Shown: positions 24,837-39,473, numbered from the stretch's first letter. The stretch is 64,000 bases of DNA from Cladorhizidae sp. MBARI D1340-BT2 (GCA_028752905.1 JAQNBH010000002.1:23137059-23201058), one strand, 5' to 3'. Program-made: numbers and translations. Notes: generated from the sequence alone by a model not told the origin.

Positions 24837-26148
24837 ATAGAGAACACATAATGAAACCTATCATTCGAATCATATCAAGTCCATTACAGTAAAGTGTGCA
24901 GAATATTATGGATGTTTGATATCAACAGAGAGCACAGAGAGAGACCTATCTTAATAGCTATATATCAAGTTTATTCAGTGAAGTGTGGAGAATCTATTTA
25001 GCATCAAGAGAGAGCAGAGAGAAACCTATCTTGTGATTCTATCAAGTCCATTACTGTGAAGTATGCGGAATATACGGATGTTTGGTATCAAGAGAGAGAA
25101 CAGAGAGAGGCCTACCTTTAGAGCTATATATCAAGTCTATTCAGTAAAGTGTGGAGAATCTATGAAGCTAACATGTTTAGCTCAAGATAGAGAACACTGA
25201 GAGATACCTATCTTGCAAGTCCATTACAGTTAAGTGTGCAGAATATATGGATGTTTGGTATCAAGAGAGAGCACTTGGAGAGTCCTATCTTAATAGCTGT
25301 ATAACAAGTCTATTCAGTGAAGTGTGGATAATCTACGAAGCTAACATGTTTAGCATCAAGTAAGAGTACAATTCATAACTGCCCTAATTAACAAGACCAA
25401 AGTCCCAGATTTTGTCAACTGATAGAGAAGGCCCTTATCTGCAACATGTGAACAGATTATCAATAAATGTAGTGGTTTTTCACTGGCAGGCCACCGCTTT
25501 GGCAACTGGAAAACGCCAGGAAAAATCACAAACCTTACCACTTCAAATCACCATAACTTGCTAATACTTAGAGTACTCAAAATTTTGGCACGTACAAAAG
25601 ACAGATAATTAGAAGGGCTATTCGGTGATATAAAAATTATCTTTTTTGGGTAAAGTGTAGAAAAGTTATGAGCTTCACGGCAAAAAAACAAGATTTTCGG
25701 GGGGGAAATGAGAAACATATAGACCAAATTAGGGCAAATATCAAGAACATGTTTAGCATCAAGTAAGAGTACAATTCATAACTGCCCTAATTAACAAGAC
25801 CAAAGTCCCAGATTTTGTCAACTGATAGAGAAGGCCCTTATCTGCAACATGTGAACAGATTATCAATAAATGTAGTGGTTTTTCACTGGCAGGCCACCGC
25901 TTTGGCAACTGGAAAACGCCAGGAAAAATCCCAAACCCTACCACTTCAAATTACCATAACTTGCTAATACTTAGAGTACTCAAAATGTTGGCACGTACAA
26001 AAGACAGATAATTAGAAGAGCTATCCGGTGATATAAAAATTATCTTTTTTGGGTAAAGTGTAGAAAAGTTATGAGCTTCACGGCAAAAAAACAAGATTTT
26101 CGGGGGGAAAATGAGAAACATATAGACCAAATTAGGGCAAATATCAAG
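24837..26148 (+). repeat. HOR unit 12: B + 2 A
   Basis: B is 24837-25342, with TTCAGTAAAGTGTGG in subrepeat 4 and CAGTTAAG in subrepeat 5. A starts are 25343 and 25746. It looks like the adjacent 3-A units with the middle (CATCATAACTTCC) monomer missing. Confidence 0.95.
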
Positions 26149-27864
26149 ATAGAGAACACATAATGAAACCTATCATTCGAATCATATCAAGTCCATTACA
26201 GTAAAGTGTGCAGAATATTATGGATGTTTGATATCAACAGAGAGCACAGAGAGAGACCTATCTTAATAGCTATATATCAAGTTTATTCAGTGAAGTGTGG
26301 AGAATCTATTTAGCATCAAGAGAGAGCAGAGAGAAACCTATCTTGTGATTCTATCAAGTCCATTACTGTGAAGTATGCGGAATATACGGATGTTTGGTAT
26401 CAAGAGAGAGAACAGAGAGAGGCCTACCTTTAGAGCTATATATCAAGTCTATTCAGTGAAGTGTGGAGAATCTATGAAGCTAACATGTTTAGCTCAAGAT
26501 AGAGAACACTGAGAGATACCTATCTTGCAAGTCCATTACAGTTAAGTGTGCAGAATATATGGATGTTTGGTATCAAGAGAGAGCACTTGGAGAGTCCTAT
26601 CTTAATAGCTGTATAACAAGTCTATTCAGTGAAGTGTGGATAATCTACGAAGCTAACATGTTTAGCATCAAGTAAGAGTACAATTCATAACTGCCCTAAT
26701 TAACAAGACCAAAGTCCCAGATTTTGTCAACTGATAGAGAAGGCCCTTATCTGCAACATGTGAACAGATTATCAATAAATGTAGTGGTTTTTCACTGGCA
26801 GGCCACCGCTTTGGCAACTGGAAAACGCCAGGAAAAATCACAAACCTTACCACTTCAAATCACCATAACTTGCTAATACTTAGAGTACTCAAAATTTTGG
26901 CACGTACAAAAGACAGATAATTAGAAGGGCTATTCGGTGATATAAAAATTATCTTTTTTGGGTAAAGTGTAGAAAAGTTATGAGCTTCACGGCAAAAAAA
27001 CAAGATTTTCGGGGGGAAAATGAGAAACATATAGACCAAATTAGGGCAAATATCAAGAACATGTTTAGCATCAAGTAAGAGTACAATTCATAACTGCCCT
27101 AATTAACAAGACCAAAGTCCCAGATTTTGTCAACTGATAGAGAAGGCCCTTATCTGCAACATGTGAACAGATTATCAATAAATGTAGTGGTTTTTCACTG
27201 GCAGGCCACCGCTTTGGCAACTGGAAAACGCCAGGAAAAATCACAAACCTTACCACTTCAAATCATCATAACTTCCTAATACTTAGAGTACTCAAAACTT
27301 TGGCACGTACAAAAGACAGATAATTAGAAGGGCTATCCGGTGATATAAAAATTATCTTTTTTGGGTAAAGTGTAGAATAGTTATGAGCTTCACGGCAAAA
27401 AAACAAGATTTTCGGGGGGAAAATGAGAAACATATAGACCAAATTAGGGCAAATATCAAGAACATGTTTAGCATCAAGTAAGAGTACAATTCATAACTGC
27501 CCTAATTAACAAGACCAAAGTCCCAGATTTTGTCAACTGATAGAGAAGGCCCTTATCTGCAACATGTGAACAGATTATCAATAAATGTAGTGGTTTTTCA
27601 CTGGCAGGCCACCGCTTTGGCAACTGGAAAACGCCAGGAAAAATCCCAAACCCTACCACTTCAAATTACCATAACTTGCTAATACTTAGAGTACTCAAAA
27701 TGTTGGCACGTACAAAAGACAGATAATTAGAAGAGCTATCCGGTGATATAAAAATTATCTTTTTTGGGTAAAGTGTAGAAAAGTTATGAGCTTCACGGCA
27801 AAAAAAACAAGATTTTCGGGGGGAAAATGAGAAACATATAGACCAAATTAGGGCAAATATCAAG
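26149..27864 (+). repeat. HOR unit 13: B + 3 A
   Basis: B is 26149-26654 (type II, CAGTTAAG). A starts are 26655, 27058 and 27461, in the order first, middle and terminal subtype. The terminal A has AAACCCTA and an eight-A run. Confidence 0.95.
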
Positions 27865-29580
27865 ATAGAGAACACATAATGAAACCTATCATTCGAATCA
27901 TATCAAGTCCATTACAGTAAAGTGTGCAGAATATTATGGATGTTTGATATCAACAGAGAGCACAGAGAGAGACCTATCTTAATAGCTATATATCAAGTTT
28001 ATTCAGTGAAGTGTGGAGAATCTATTTAGCATCAAGAGAGAGCAGAGAGAAACCTATCTTGTGATTCTATCAAGTCCATTACTGTGAAGTATGCGGAATA
28101 TACGGATGTTTGGTATCAAGAGAGAGAACAGAGAGAGGCCTACCTTTAGAGCTATATATCAAGTCTATTCAGTGAAGTGTGGAGAATCTATGAAGCTAAC
28201 ATGTTTAGCTCAAGATAGAGAACACTGAGAGATACCTATCTTGCAAGTCCATTACAGTGAAGTGTGCAGAATATATGGATGTTTGGTATCAAGAGAGAGC
28301 ACTTGGAGAGTCCTATCTTAATAGCTGTATAACAAGTCTATTCAGTGAAGTGTGGATAATCTACGAAGCTAACATGTTTAGCATCAAGTAAGAGTACAAT
28401 TCATAACTGCCCTAATTAACAAGACCAAAGTCCCAGATTTTGTCAACTGATAGAGAAGGCCCTTATCTGCAACATGTGAACAGATTATCAATAAATGTAG
28501 TGGTTTTTCACTGGCAGGCCACCGCTTTGGCAACTGGAAAACGCCAGGAAAAATCACAAACCTTACCACTTCAAATCACCATAACTTGCTAATACTTAGA
28601 GTACTCAAAATTTTGGCACGTACAAAAGACAGATAATTAGAAGGGCTATTCGGTGATATAAAAATTATCTTTTTTGGGTAAAGTGTAGAAAAGTTATGAG
28701 CTTCACGGCAAAAAAACAAGATTTTCGGGGGGAAAATGAGAAACATATAGACCAAATTAGGGCAAATATCAAGAACATGTTTAGCATCAAGTAAGAGTAC
28801 AATTCATAACTGCCCTAATTAACAAGACCAAAGTCCCAGATTTTGTCAACTGATAGAGAAGGCCCTTATCTGCAACATGTGAACAGATTATCAATAAATG
28901 TAGTGGTTTTTCACTGGCAGGCCACCGCTTTGGCAACTGGAAAACGCCAGGAAAAATCACAAACCTTACCACTTCAAATCATCATAACTTCCTAATACTT
29001 AGAGTACTCAAAACTTTGGCACGTACAAAAGACAGATAATTAGAAGGGCTATCCGGTGATATAAAAATTATCTTTTTTGGGTAAAGTGTAGAATAGTTAT
29101 GAGCTTCACGGCAAAAAAACAAGATTTTCGGGGGGAAAATGAGAAACATATAGACCAAATTAGGGCAAATATCAAGAACATGTTTAGCATCAAGTAAGAG
29201 TACAATTCATAACTGCCCTAATTAACAAGACCAAAGTCCCAGATTTTGTCAACTGATAGAGAAGGCCCTTATCTGCAACATGTGAACAGATTATCAATAA
29301 ATGTAGTGGTTTTTCACTGGCAGGCCACCGCTTTGGCAACTGGAAAACGCCAGGAAAAATCCCAAACCCTACCAATTCAAATTACCATAACTTGCTAATA
29401 CTTAGAGTACTCAAAATGTTGGCACGTACAAAAGACAGATAATTAGAAGAGCTATCCGGTGATATAAAAATTATCTTTTGGGGGTAAAGTGTAGAAAAGT
29501 TATGAGCTTCACGGCAAAAAAAACAAGATTTTCGGGGGGGAAATGAGAAACATATAGACCAAATTAGGGCAAATATCAAG
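27865..29580 (+). repeat. HOR unit 14: B + 3 A
   Basis: B is 27865-28370 (type II, CAGTGAAG). A starts are 28371, 28774 and 29177. The terminal A has ACCAATTC for ACCACTTC and ATCTTTTGGGGG in place of ATCTTTTTTGGG. Confidence 0.95.
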
Positions 29581-32106
29581 ATAGAGAACACATAATGAAA
29601 CCTATCATTCGAATCATATCAAGTCCATTACAGTAAAGTGTGCAGAATATTATGGATGTTTGATATCAACAGAGAGCACAGAGAGAGACCTATCTTAATA
29701 GCTATATATCAAGTTTATTCAGTGAAGTGTGGAGAATCTATTTAGCATCAAGAGAGAGCAGAGAGAAACCTATCTTGTGATTCTATCAAGTCCATTACTG
29801 TGAAGTATGCGGAATATACGGATGTTTGGTATCAAGAGAGAGAACAGAGAGAGGCCTACCTTTAGAGCTATATATCAAGTCTATTCAGTGAAGTGTGGAG
29901 AATCTATGAAGCTAACATGTTTAGCTCAAGATAGAGAACACTGAGAGATACCTATCTTGCAAGTCCATTACAGTGAAGTGTGCAGAATATATGGATGTTT
30001 GGTATCAAGAGAGAGCACTTGGAGAGTCCTATCTTAATAGCTGTATAACAAGTCTATTCAGTGAAGTGTGGATAATCTACGAAGCTAACATGTTTAGCAT
30101 CAAGTAAGAGTACAATTCATAACTGCCCTAATTAACAAGACCAAAGTCCCAGATTTTGTCAACTGATAGAGAAGGCCCTTATCTGCAACATGTGAACAGA
30201 TTATCAATAAATGTAGTGGTTTTTCACTGGCAGGCCACCGCTTTGGCAACTGGAAAACGCCAGGAAAAATCCCAAACCTTACCACTTCAAATCACCATAA
30301 CTTGCTAATACTTAGAGTACTCAAAATTTTGGCACGTACAAAAGACAGATAATTAGAAGGGCTATTCGGTGATATAAAAATTATCTTTTTTGGGTAAAGT
30401 GTAGAAAAGTTATGAGCTTCACGGCAAAAAAACAAGATTTTCGGGGGGAAAATGAGAAACATATAGACCAAATTAGGGCAAATATCAAGAACATGTTTAG
30501 CATCAAGTAAGAGTACAATTCATAACTGCCCTAATTAACAAGACCAAAGTCCCAGATTTTGTCAACTGATAGAGAAGGCCCTTATCTGCAACATGTGAAC
30601 AGATTATCAATAAATGTAGTGGTTTTTCACTGGCAGGCCACCGCTTTGGCAACTGGAAAACGCCAGGAAAAATCACAAACCTTACCACTTCAAATCATCA
30701 TAACTTCCTAATACTTAGAGTACTCAAAACTTTGGCACGTACAAAAGATAGATAATTAGAACGGCTATCCGGTGATATAAAAATTATCTTTTTTGGGTAA
30801 AGTGTAGAATAGTTATGAGCTTCACGGCAAAAAAACAAGATTTTCGGGGGGGAAATGAGAAACATATAGACCAAATTAGGGCAAATATCAAGAACATGTT
30901 TAGCATCAAGTAAGAGTACAATTCATAACTGCCCTAATTAACAAGACCAAAGTCCCAGATTTTGTCAACTGATAGAGAAGGCCCTTATCTGCAACATGTG
31001 AACAGATTATCAATAAATGTAGTGGTTTTTCACTGGCAGGCCACCGCTTTGGCAACTGGAAAACGCCAGGAAAAATCACAAACCTTACCACTTCAAATCA
31101 CCATAACTTGCTAATACTTAGAGTACTCAAAATTTTGGCACGTACAAAAGACAGATAATTAGAAGGGCTATTCGGTGATATAAAAATTATCTTTTTTGGG
31201 TAAAGTGTAGAAAAGTTATGAGCTTCACGGCAAAAAAACAAGATTTTCGGGGGGAAAATGAGAAACATATAGACCAAATTAGGGCAAATATCAAGAACAT
31301 GTTTAGCATCAAGTAAGAGTACAATTCATAACTGCCCTAATTAACAAGACCAAAGTCCCAGATTTTGTCAACTGATAGAGAAGGCCCTTATCTGCAACAT
31401 GTGAACAGATTATCAATAAATGTAGTGGTTTTTCACTGGCAGGCCACCGCTTTGGCAACTGGAAAACGCCAGGAAAAATCACAAACCTTACCACTTCAAA
31501 TCATCATAACTTCCTAATACTTAGAGTACTCAAAACTTTGGCACGTACAAAAGATAGATAATTAGAAGGGCTATCCGGTGATATAAAAATTATCTTTTTT
31601 GGGTAAAGTGTAGAATAGTTATGAGCTTCACGGCAAAAAAACAAGATTTTCGGGGGGGAAATGAGAAACATATAGACCAAATTAGGGCAAATATCAAGAA
31701 CATGTTTAGCATCAAGTAAGAGTACAATTCATAACTGCCCTAATTAACAAGACCAAAGTCCCAGATTTTGTCAACTGATAGAGAAGGCCCTTATCTGCAA
31801 CATGTGAACAGATTATCAATAAATGTATATAGTGGTTTTTCACTGGCAGGCCACCGCTTTGGCAACTGGAAAACGCCAGGAAAAATCCCAAACCCTACCA
31901 CTTCAAATTACCATAACTTGCTAATACTTAGAGTACTCAAAATGTTGGCACGTACAAAAGACAGATAATTAGAAGAGCTATCCGGTGATATAAAAATTAT
32001 CTTTTTTGGGTAAAGTGTAGAAAAGTTATGAGCTTCACGGCAAAAAAAACAAGATTTTCGGGGGGAAAATGAGAAACATATAGACCAAATTAGGGCAAAT
32101 ATCAAG
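29581..32106 (+). repeat. HOR unit 15: B + 5 A, with 4-bp insertion
   Basis: B is 29581-30086. A starts are 30087, 30490, 30893, 31296 and 31699. The last A is 408 bp: a 4-bp AT insertion gives AAATGTATATAGTGG at 31821-31835, and the A run is one base longer. This indel is one of very few changes in the invariant half of A and breaks the minus-strand open frame found in other copies. GAACGGCT (others GAAGGGCT) is in the second A. Confidence 0.95.
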
Positions 32107-34628
32107 ATAGAGAACACATAATGAAACCTATCATTCGAATCATATCAAGTCCATTACAGTAAAGTGTGCAGAATATTATGGATGTTTGATATCAACAGAG
32201 AGCACAGAGAGAGACCTATCTTAATAGCTATATATCAAGTTTATTCAGTGAAGTGTGGAGAATCTATTTAGCATCAAGAGAGAGCAGAGAGAAACCTATC
32301 TTGTGATTCTATCAAGTCCATTACTGTGAAGTATGCGGAATATACGGATGTTTGGTATCAAGAGAGAGAACAGAGAGAGGCCTACCTTTAGAGCTATATA
32401 TCAAGTCTATTCAGTAAAGTGTGGAGAATCTATGAAGCTAACATGTTTAGCTCAAGATAGAGAACACTGAGAGATACCTATCTTGCAAGTCCATTACAGT
32501 TAAGTGTGCAGAATATATGGATGTTTGGTATCAAGAGAGAGCACTTGGAGAGTCCTATCTTAATAGCTGTATAACAAGTCTATTCAGTGAAGTGTGGATA
32601 ATCTACGAAGCTAACATGTTTAGCATCAAGTAAGAGTACAATTCATAACTGCCCTAATTAACAAGACCAAAGTCCCAGATTTTGTCAACTGATAGAGAAG
32701 GCCCTTATCTGCAACATGTGAACAGATTATCAATAAATGTAGTGGTTTTTCACTGGCAGGCCACCGCTTTGGCAACTGGAAAACGCCAGGAAAAATCACA
32801 AACCTTACCACTTCAAATCACCATAACTTGCTAATACTTAGAGTACTCAAAATTTTGGCACGTACAAAAGACAGATAATTAGAAGGGCTATTCGGTGATA
32901 TAAAAATTATCTTTTTTGGGTAAAGTGTAGAAAAGTTATGAGCTTCACGGCAAAAAAACAAGATTTTCGGGGGGAAAATGAGAAACATATAGACCAAATT
33001 AGGGCAAATATCAAGAACATGTTTAGCATCAAGTAAGAGTACAATTCATAACTGCCCTAATTAACAAGACCAAAGTCCCAGATTTTGTCAACTGATAGAG
33101 AAGGCCCTTATCTGCAACATGTGAACAGATTATCAATAAATGTAGTGGTTTTTCACTGGCAGGCCACCGCTTTGGCAACTGGAAAACGCCAGGAAAAATC
33201 ACAAACCTTACCACTTCAAATCATCATAACTTCCTAATACTTGGAGTACTCAAAACTTTGGCACGTACAAAAGACAGATAATTAGAAGGGCTATCCGGTG
33301 ATATAAAAATTATCTTTTTTGGGTAAAGTGTAGAATAGTTATGAGCTTCACGGCAAAAAAACAAGATTTTCGGGGGGGAAATGAGAAACATATAGACCAA
33401 ATTAGGGCAAATATCAAGAACATGTTTAGCATCAAGTAAGAGTACAATTCATAACTGCCCTAATTAACAAGACCAAAGTCCCAGATTTTGTCAACTGATA
33501 GAGAAGGCCCTTATCTGCAACATGTGAACAGATTATCAATAAATGTAGTGGTTTTTCACTGGCAGGCCACCGCTTTGGCAACTGGAAAACGCCAGGAAAA
33601 ATCCCAAACCTTACCACTTTAAATCACCATAACTTGCTAATACTTAGAGTACTCAAAATTTTGGCACGTACAAAAGACAGATAATTAGAAGGGCTATCCG
33701 GTGATATAAAAATTATCTTTTTTGGGTAAAGTGTAGAAAAGTTATGAGCTTCACGGCAAAAAAACAAGATTTTCGGGGGGAAAATGAGAAACATATAGAC
33801 CAAATTAGGGCAAATATCAAGAACATGTTTAGCATCAAGTAAGAGTACAATTCATAACTGCCCTAATTAACAAGACCAAAGTCCCAGATTTTGTCAACTG
33901 ATAGAGAAGGCCCTTATCTGCAACATGTGAACAGATTATCAATAAATGTAGTGGTTTTTCACTGGCAGGCCACCGCTTTGGCAACTGGAAAACGCCAGGA
34001 AAAATCACAAACCTTACCACTTCAAATCATCATAACTTCCTAATACTTAGAGTACTCAAAACTTTGGCACGTACAAAAGATAGATAATTAGAAGGGCTAT
34101 CCGGTGATATAAAAATTATCTTTTTTGGGTAAAGTGTAGAATAGTTATGAGCTTCACGGCAAAAAAACAAGATTTTCGGGGGGGAAATGAGAAACATATA
34201 GACCAAATTAGGGCAAATATCAAGAACATGTTTAGCATCAAGTAAGAGTACAATTCATAACTGCCCTAATTAACAAGACCAAAGTCCCAGATTTTGTCAA
34301 CTGATAGAGAAGGCCCTTATCTGCAACATGTGAACAGATTATCAATAAATGTAGTGGTTTTTCACTGGCAGGCCACCGCTTTGGCAACTGGAAAACGCCA
34401 GGAAAAATCCCAAACCCTACCACTTCAAATTACCATAACTTGCTAATACTTAGAGTACTCAAAATGTTGGCACGTACAAAAGACAGATAATTAGAAGAGC
34501 TATCCGGTGATATAAAAATTATCTTTTTTGGGTAAAGTGTAGAAAAGTTATGAGCTTCACGGCAAAAAAAACAAGATTTTCGGGGGGAAAATGAGAAACA
34601 TATAGACCAAATTAGGGCAAATATCAAG
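32107..34628 (+). repeat. HOR unit 16: B + 5 A
   Basis: B is 32107-32612 with TTCAGTAAAGTGTGG. A starts are 32613, 33016, 33419, 33822 and 34225. The second A has the rare CTTGGAGTACTC. The third has ACTTTAAATC, usually a mark of terminal monomers, yet is followed by two more A copies. These marks recur in unit 17, 2522 bp to the right. Confidence 0.95.
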
Positions 34629-36343
34629 ATAGAGAACACATAATGAAACCTATCATTCGAATCATATCAAGTCCATTACAGTAAAGTGTGCAGAATATTA
34701 TGGATGTTTGATATCAACAGAGAGCACAGAGAGAGACCTATCTTAATAGCTATATATCAAGTTTATTCAGTGAAGTGTGGAGAATCTATTTAGCATCAAG
34801 AGAGAGCAGAGAGAAACCTATCTTGTGATTCTATCAAGTCCATTACTGTGAAGTATGCGGAATATACGGATGTTTGGTATCAAGAGAGAGAACAGAGAGA
34901 GGCCTACCTTTAGAGCTATATATCAAGTCTATTCAGTAAAGTGTGGAGAATCTATGAAGCTAACATGTTTAGCTCAAGATAGAGAACACTGAGAGATACC
35001 TATCTTGCAAGTCCATTACAGTTAAGTGTGCAGAATATATGGATGTTTGGTATCAAGAGAGAGCACTTGGAGAGTCCTATCTTAATAGCTGTATAACAAG
35101 TCTATTCAGTGAAGTGTGGATAATCTACGAAGCTAACATGTTTAGCATCAAGTAAGAGTACAATTCATAACTGCCCTAATTAACAAGACCAAAGTCCCAG
35201 ATTTTGTCAACTGATAGAGAAGGCCCTTATCTGCAACATGTGAACAGATTATCAATAAATGTAGTGGTTTTTCACTGGCAGGCCACCGCTTTGGCAACTG
35301 GAAAACGCCAGGAAAAATCACAAACCTTACCACTTCAAATCACCATAACTTGCTAATACTTAGAGTACTCAAAATTTTGGCACGTACAAAAGACAGATAA
35401 TTAGAAGGGCTATTCGGTGATATAAAAATTATCTTTTTTGGGTAAAGTGTAGAAAAGTTATGAGCTTCACGGCAAAAAAACAAGATTTTCGGGGGGAAAA
35501 TGAGAAACATATAGACCAAATTAGGGCAAATATCAAGAACATGTTTAGCATCAAGTAAGAGTACAATTCATAACTGCCCTAATTAACAAGACCAAAGTCC
35601 CAGATTTTGTCAACTGATAGAGAAGGCCCTTATCTGCAACATGTGAACAGATTATCAATAAATGTAGTGGTTTTTCACTGGCAGGCCACCGCTTTGGCAA
35701 CTGGAAAACGCCAGGAAAAATCACAAACCTTACCACTTCAAATCATCATAACTTCCTAATACTTGGAGTACTCAAAACTTTGGCACGTACAAAAGACAGA
35801 TAATTAGAAGGGCTATCCGGTGATATAAAAATTATCTTTTTTGGGTAAAGTGTAGAATAGTTATGAGCTTCACGGCAAAAAAACAAGATTTTCGGGGGGG
35901 AAATGAGAAACATATAGACCAAATTAGGGCAAATATCAAGAACATGTTTAGCATCAAGTAAGAGTACAATTCATAACTGCCCTAATTAACAAGACCAAAG
36001 TCCCAGATTTTGTCAACTGATAGAGAAGGCCCTTATCTGCAACATGTGAACAGATTATCAATAAATGTAGTGGTTTTTCACTGGCAGGCCACCGCTTTGG
36101 CAACTGGAAAACGCCAGGAAAAATCCCAAACCTTACCACTTTAAATCACCATAACTTGCTAATACTTAGAGTACTCAAAATTTTGGCACGTACAAAAGAC
36201 AGATAATTAGAAGAGCTATTCGGTGATATAAAAATTATCTTTTTTGGGTAAAGTGTAGAAAAGTTATGAGCTTCACGGCAAAAAAACAAGATTTTCGGGG
36301 GGAAAATGAGAAACATATAGACCAAATTAGGGCAAATATCAAG
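34629..36343 (+). repeat. HOR unit 17: B + 3 A
   Basis: B is 34629-35134 with TTCAGTAAAGTGTGG and CAGTTAAG. A starts are 35135, 35538 and 35941. It matches the B and first three A monomers of unit 16, including CTTGGAGTACTC and ACTTTAAATC. Confidence 0.95.
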
Positions 36344-37252
36344 ATAGAGAACACATAATGAAACCTATCATTCGAATCATATCAAGTCCATTACAGTAAA
36401 GTGTGCAGAATATTATGGATGTTTGATATCAACAGAGAGCACAGAGAGAGACCTATCTTAATAGCTATATATCAAGTTTATTCAGTGAAGTGTGGAGAAT
36501 CTATTTAGCATCAAGAGAGAGCAGAGAGAAACCTATCTTGTGATTCTATCAAGTCCATTACTGTGAAGTATGTGGAATATACAGATGTTTGGTATCAAGA
36601 GAGAGAACAGAGAGAGGCCTACCTTTAGAGCTATATATCAAGTCTATTCAGTGAAGTGTGGAGAATCTATGAAGCTAACATGTTTAGCTCAAGATAGAGA
36701 ACACTGAGAGATACCTATCTTGCAAGTCCATTACAGTGAAGTGTGCAGAATATATGGATGTTTGATATCAAGAGAGAGCACTTGGAGAGTCCTATCTTAA
36801 TAGCTGTATAACAAGTCTATTCAGTGAAGTGTGGATAATCTACGAAGCTAACATGTTTAGCATCAAGTAAGAGTACAATTCATAACTGCCCTAATTAACA
36901 AGACCAAAGTCCCAGATTTTGTCAACTGATAGAGAAGGCCCTTATCTGCAACATGTGAACAGATTATCAATAAATGTAGTGGTTTTTCACTGGCAGGCCA
37001 CCGCTTTGGCAACTGGAAAACGCCAGTAAAAATCACAAACCTTACCACTTCAAATCACCATAACTTGCTAATACTTAGAGTTCTCAAAATTTTGGCACGT
37101 ACAAAAGACAGATAATTAGAAGGGCTATTCGGTGATATAAAAATTATCTTTTTTGAGTAAAGTGTAGAAAAGTTATGAGCTTCACGGCAAAAAAACAAGA
37201 TTTTCGGGGGGAAAATGAGAAACATATAGACCAAATTAGGGCAAATATCAAG
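36344..37252 (+). repeat. HOR unit 18: B + 1 A
   Basis: A 909-bp unit. B is 36344-36849 (type I). The single A starts at 36850. It lacks the terminal-type AGAGCTA mark and has CGCCAGTAAAAATC, GAGTTCTC (37078-37085) and TTTTTTGAGTAAAG. It reads as a first-position monomer joined directly to B. Confidence 0.95.
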
Positions 37253-38161
37253 ATAGAGAACACATAATGAAACCTATCATTCGAATCATATCAAGTCCAT
37301 TACAGTAAAGTGTGCAGAATATTATGGATGTTTGATATCAACAGAGAGCACAGAGAGAGACCTATCTTAATAGCTATATATCAAGTTTATTCAGTGAAGT
37401 GTGGAGAATCTATTTAGCATCAAGAGAGAGCAGAGAGAAACCTATCTTGTGATTCTATCAAGTCCATTACTGTGAAGTATGTGGAATATACGGATGTTTG
37501 GTATCAAGAGAGAGAACAGAGAGAGGCCTACCTTTAGAGCTATATATCAAGTCTATTCAGTGAAGTGTGGAGAATCTATGAAGCTAACATGTTTAGCTCA
37601 AGATAGAGAACACCGAGAGATACCTATCTTGCAAGTCCATTACAGTGAAGTGTGCAGAATATATGGATGTTTGGTATCAAGAGAGAGCACTTGGAGAGTC
37701 CTATCTTAATAGCTGTATAACAAGTCTATTCAGTGAAGTGTGGATAATCTACGAAGCTAACATGTTTAGCATCAAGTAAGAGTACAATTCATAACTGCCC
37801 TAATTAACAAGACCAAAGTCCCAGATTTTGTCAACTGATAGAGAAGGCCCTTATCTGCAACATGTGAACAGATTATCAATAAATGTAGTGGTTTTTCACT
37901 GGCAGGCCACCGCTTTGGCAACTGGAAAACGCCAGGAAAAATCCCAAACCTTACCACTTCAAATCACCATAACTTGCTAATACTTAGAGTACTCAAAATT
38001 TTGGCACGTACAAAAGACAGATAATTAGAAGAGCTATCCGGTGATATAAAAATTATCTTTTTTGGGTAAAGTGTAGAAAAGTTATGAGCTTCACGGCAAA
38101 AAAACAAGATTTTCGGGGGGAAAATGAGAAACATATAGACCAAATTAGGGCAAATATCAAG
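37253..38161 (+). repeat. HOR unit 19: B + 1 A
   Basis: B is 37253-37758, a mosaic of GTGGAATATACGG with TTTGGTATC. CACCGAGAG replaces CACTGAGAG at about 37611, removing a stop and so opening a 76-codon ATG-started plus-strand frame (37479-37709) in this copy only; I regard that frame as chance. A starts at 37759 and is terminal type. Confidence 0.95.
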
Positions 38162-39473
38162 ATAGAGAACACATAATGAAACCTATCATTCGAATCATAT
38201 CAAGTCCATTACAGTAAAGTGTGCAGAATATTATGGATGTTTGATATCAACAGAGAGCACAGAGAGAGACCTATCTTAATAGCTATATATCAAGTTTATT
38301 CAGTGAAGTGTGGAGAATCTATTTAGCATCAAGAGAGAGCAGAGAGAAACCTATCTTGTGATTCTATCAAGTCCATTACTGTGAAGTATGCGGAATATAC
38401 GGATGTTTGGTATCAAGAGAGAGAACAGAGAGAGGCCTACCTTTAGAGCTATATATCAAGTCTATTCAGTGAAGTGTGGAGAATCTATGAAGCTAACATG
38501 TTTAGCTCAAGATAGAGAACACTGAGAGATACCTATCTTGCAAGTCCATTACAGTTAAGTGTGCAGAATATATGGATGTTTGGTATCAAGAGAGAGCACT
38601 TGGAGAGTCCTATCTTAATAGCTGTATAACAAGTCTATTCAGTGAAGTGTGGATAATCTACGAAGCTAACATGTTTAGCATCAAGTAAGAGTACAATTCA
38701 TAACTGCCCTAATTAACAAGACCAAAGTCCCAGATTTTGTCAACTGATAGAGAAGGCCCTTATCTGCAACATGTGAACAGATTATCAATAAATGTAGTGG
38801 TTTTTCACTGGCAGGCCACCGCTTTGGCAACTGGAAAACGCCAGGAAAAATCACAAACCTTACCACTTCAAATCATCATAACTTCCTAATACTTAGAGTA
38901 CTCAAAACTTTGGCACGTACAAAAGACAGATAATTAGAAGGGCTATCCGGTGATATAAAAATTATCTTTTTTGGGTAAAGTGTAGAATAGTTATGAGCTT
39001 CACGGCAAAAAAACAAGATTTTCGGGGGGGAAATGAGAAACATATAGACCAAATTAGGGCAAATATCAAGAACATGTTTAGCATCAAGTAAGAGTACAAT
39101 TCATAACTGCCCTAATTAACAAGACCAAAGTCCCAGATTTTGTCAACTGATAGAGAAGGCCCTTATCTGCAACATGTGAACAGATTATCAATAAATGTAG
39201 TGGTTTTTCACTGGCAGGCCACCGCTTTGGCAACTGGAAAACGCCAGGAAAAATCCCAAACCTTACCACTTTAAATCACCATAACTTGCTAATACTTAGA
39301 GTACTCAAAATTTTGGCACGTACAAAAGACAGATAATTAGAAGAGCTATCCGGTGATATAAAAATTATCTTTTTTGGGTAAAGTGTAGAAAAGTTATGAG
39401 CTTCACGGCAAAAAAACAAGATTTTCGGGGGGAAAATGAGAAACATATAGACCAAATTAGGGCAAATATCAAG
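38162..39473 (+). repeat. HOR unit 20: B + 2 A
   Basis: B is 38162-38667 (type II, CAGTTAAG). A starts are 38668 (CATCATAACTTCC subtype) and 39071 (terminal, ACTTTAAATC). Confidence 0.95.

Noticed and set aside
31768..31968. 66-codon plus-strand frame in the monomer at 31699
   Set aside because: It starts with TTG and is created by the 4-bp insertion in that monomer alone.
37479..37709. 76-codon ATG-started plus-strand frame inside a B block
   Set aside because: It exists only because CACTGAG became CACCGAG in this copy, removing a TGA; all other B blocks are closed there. It has no recognisable protein features.
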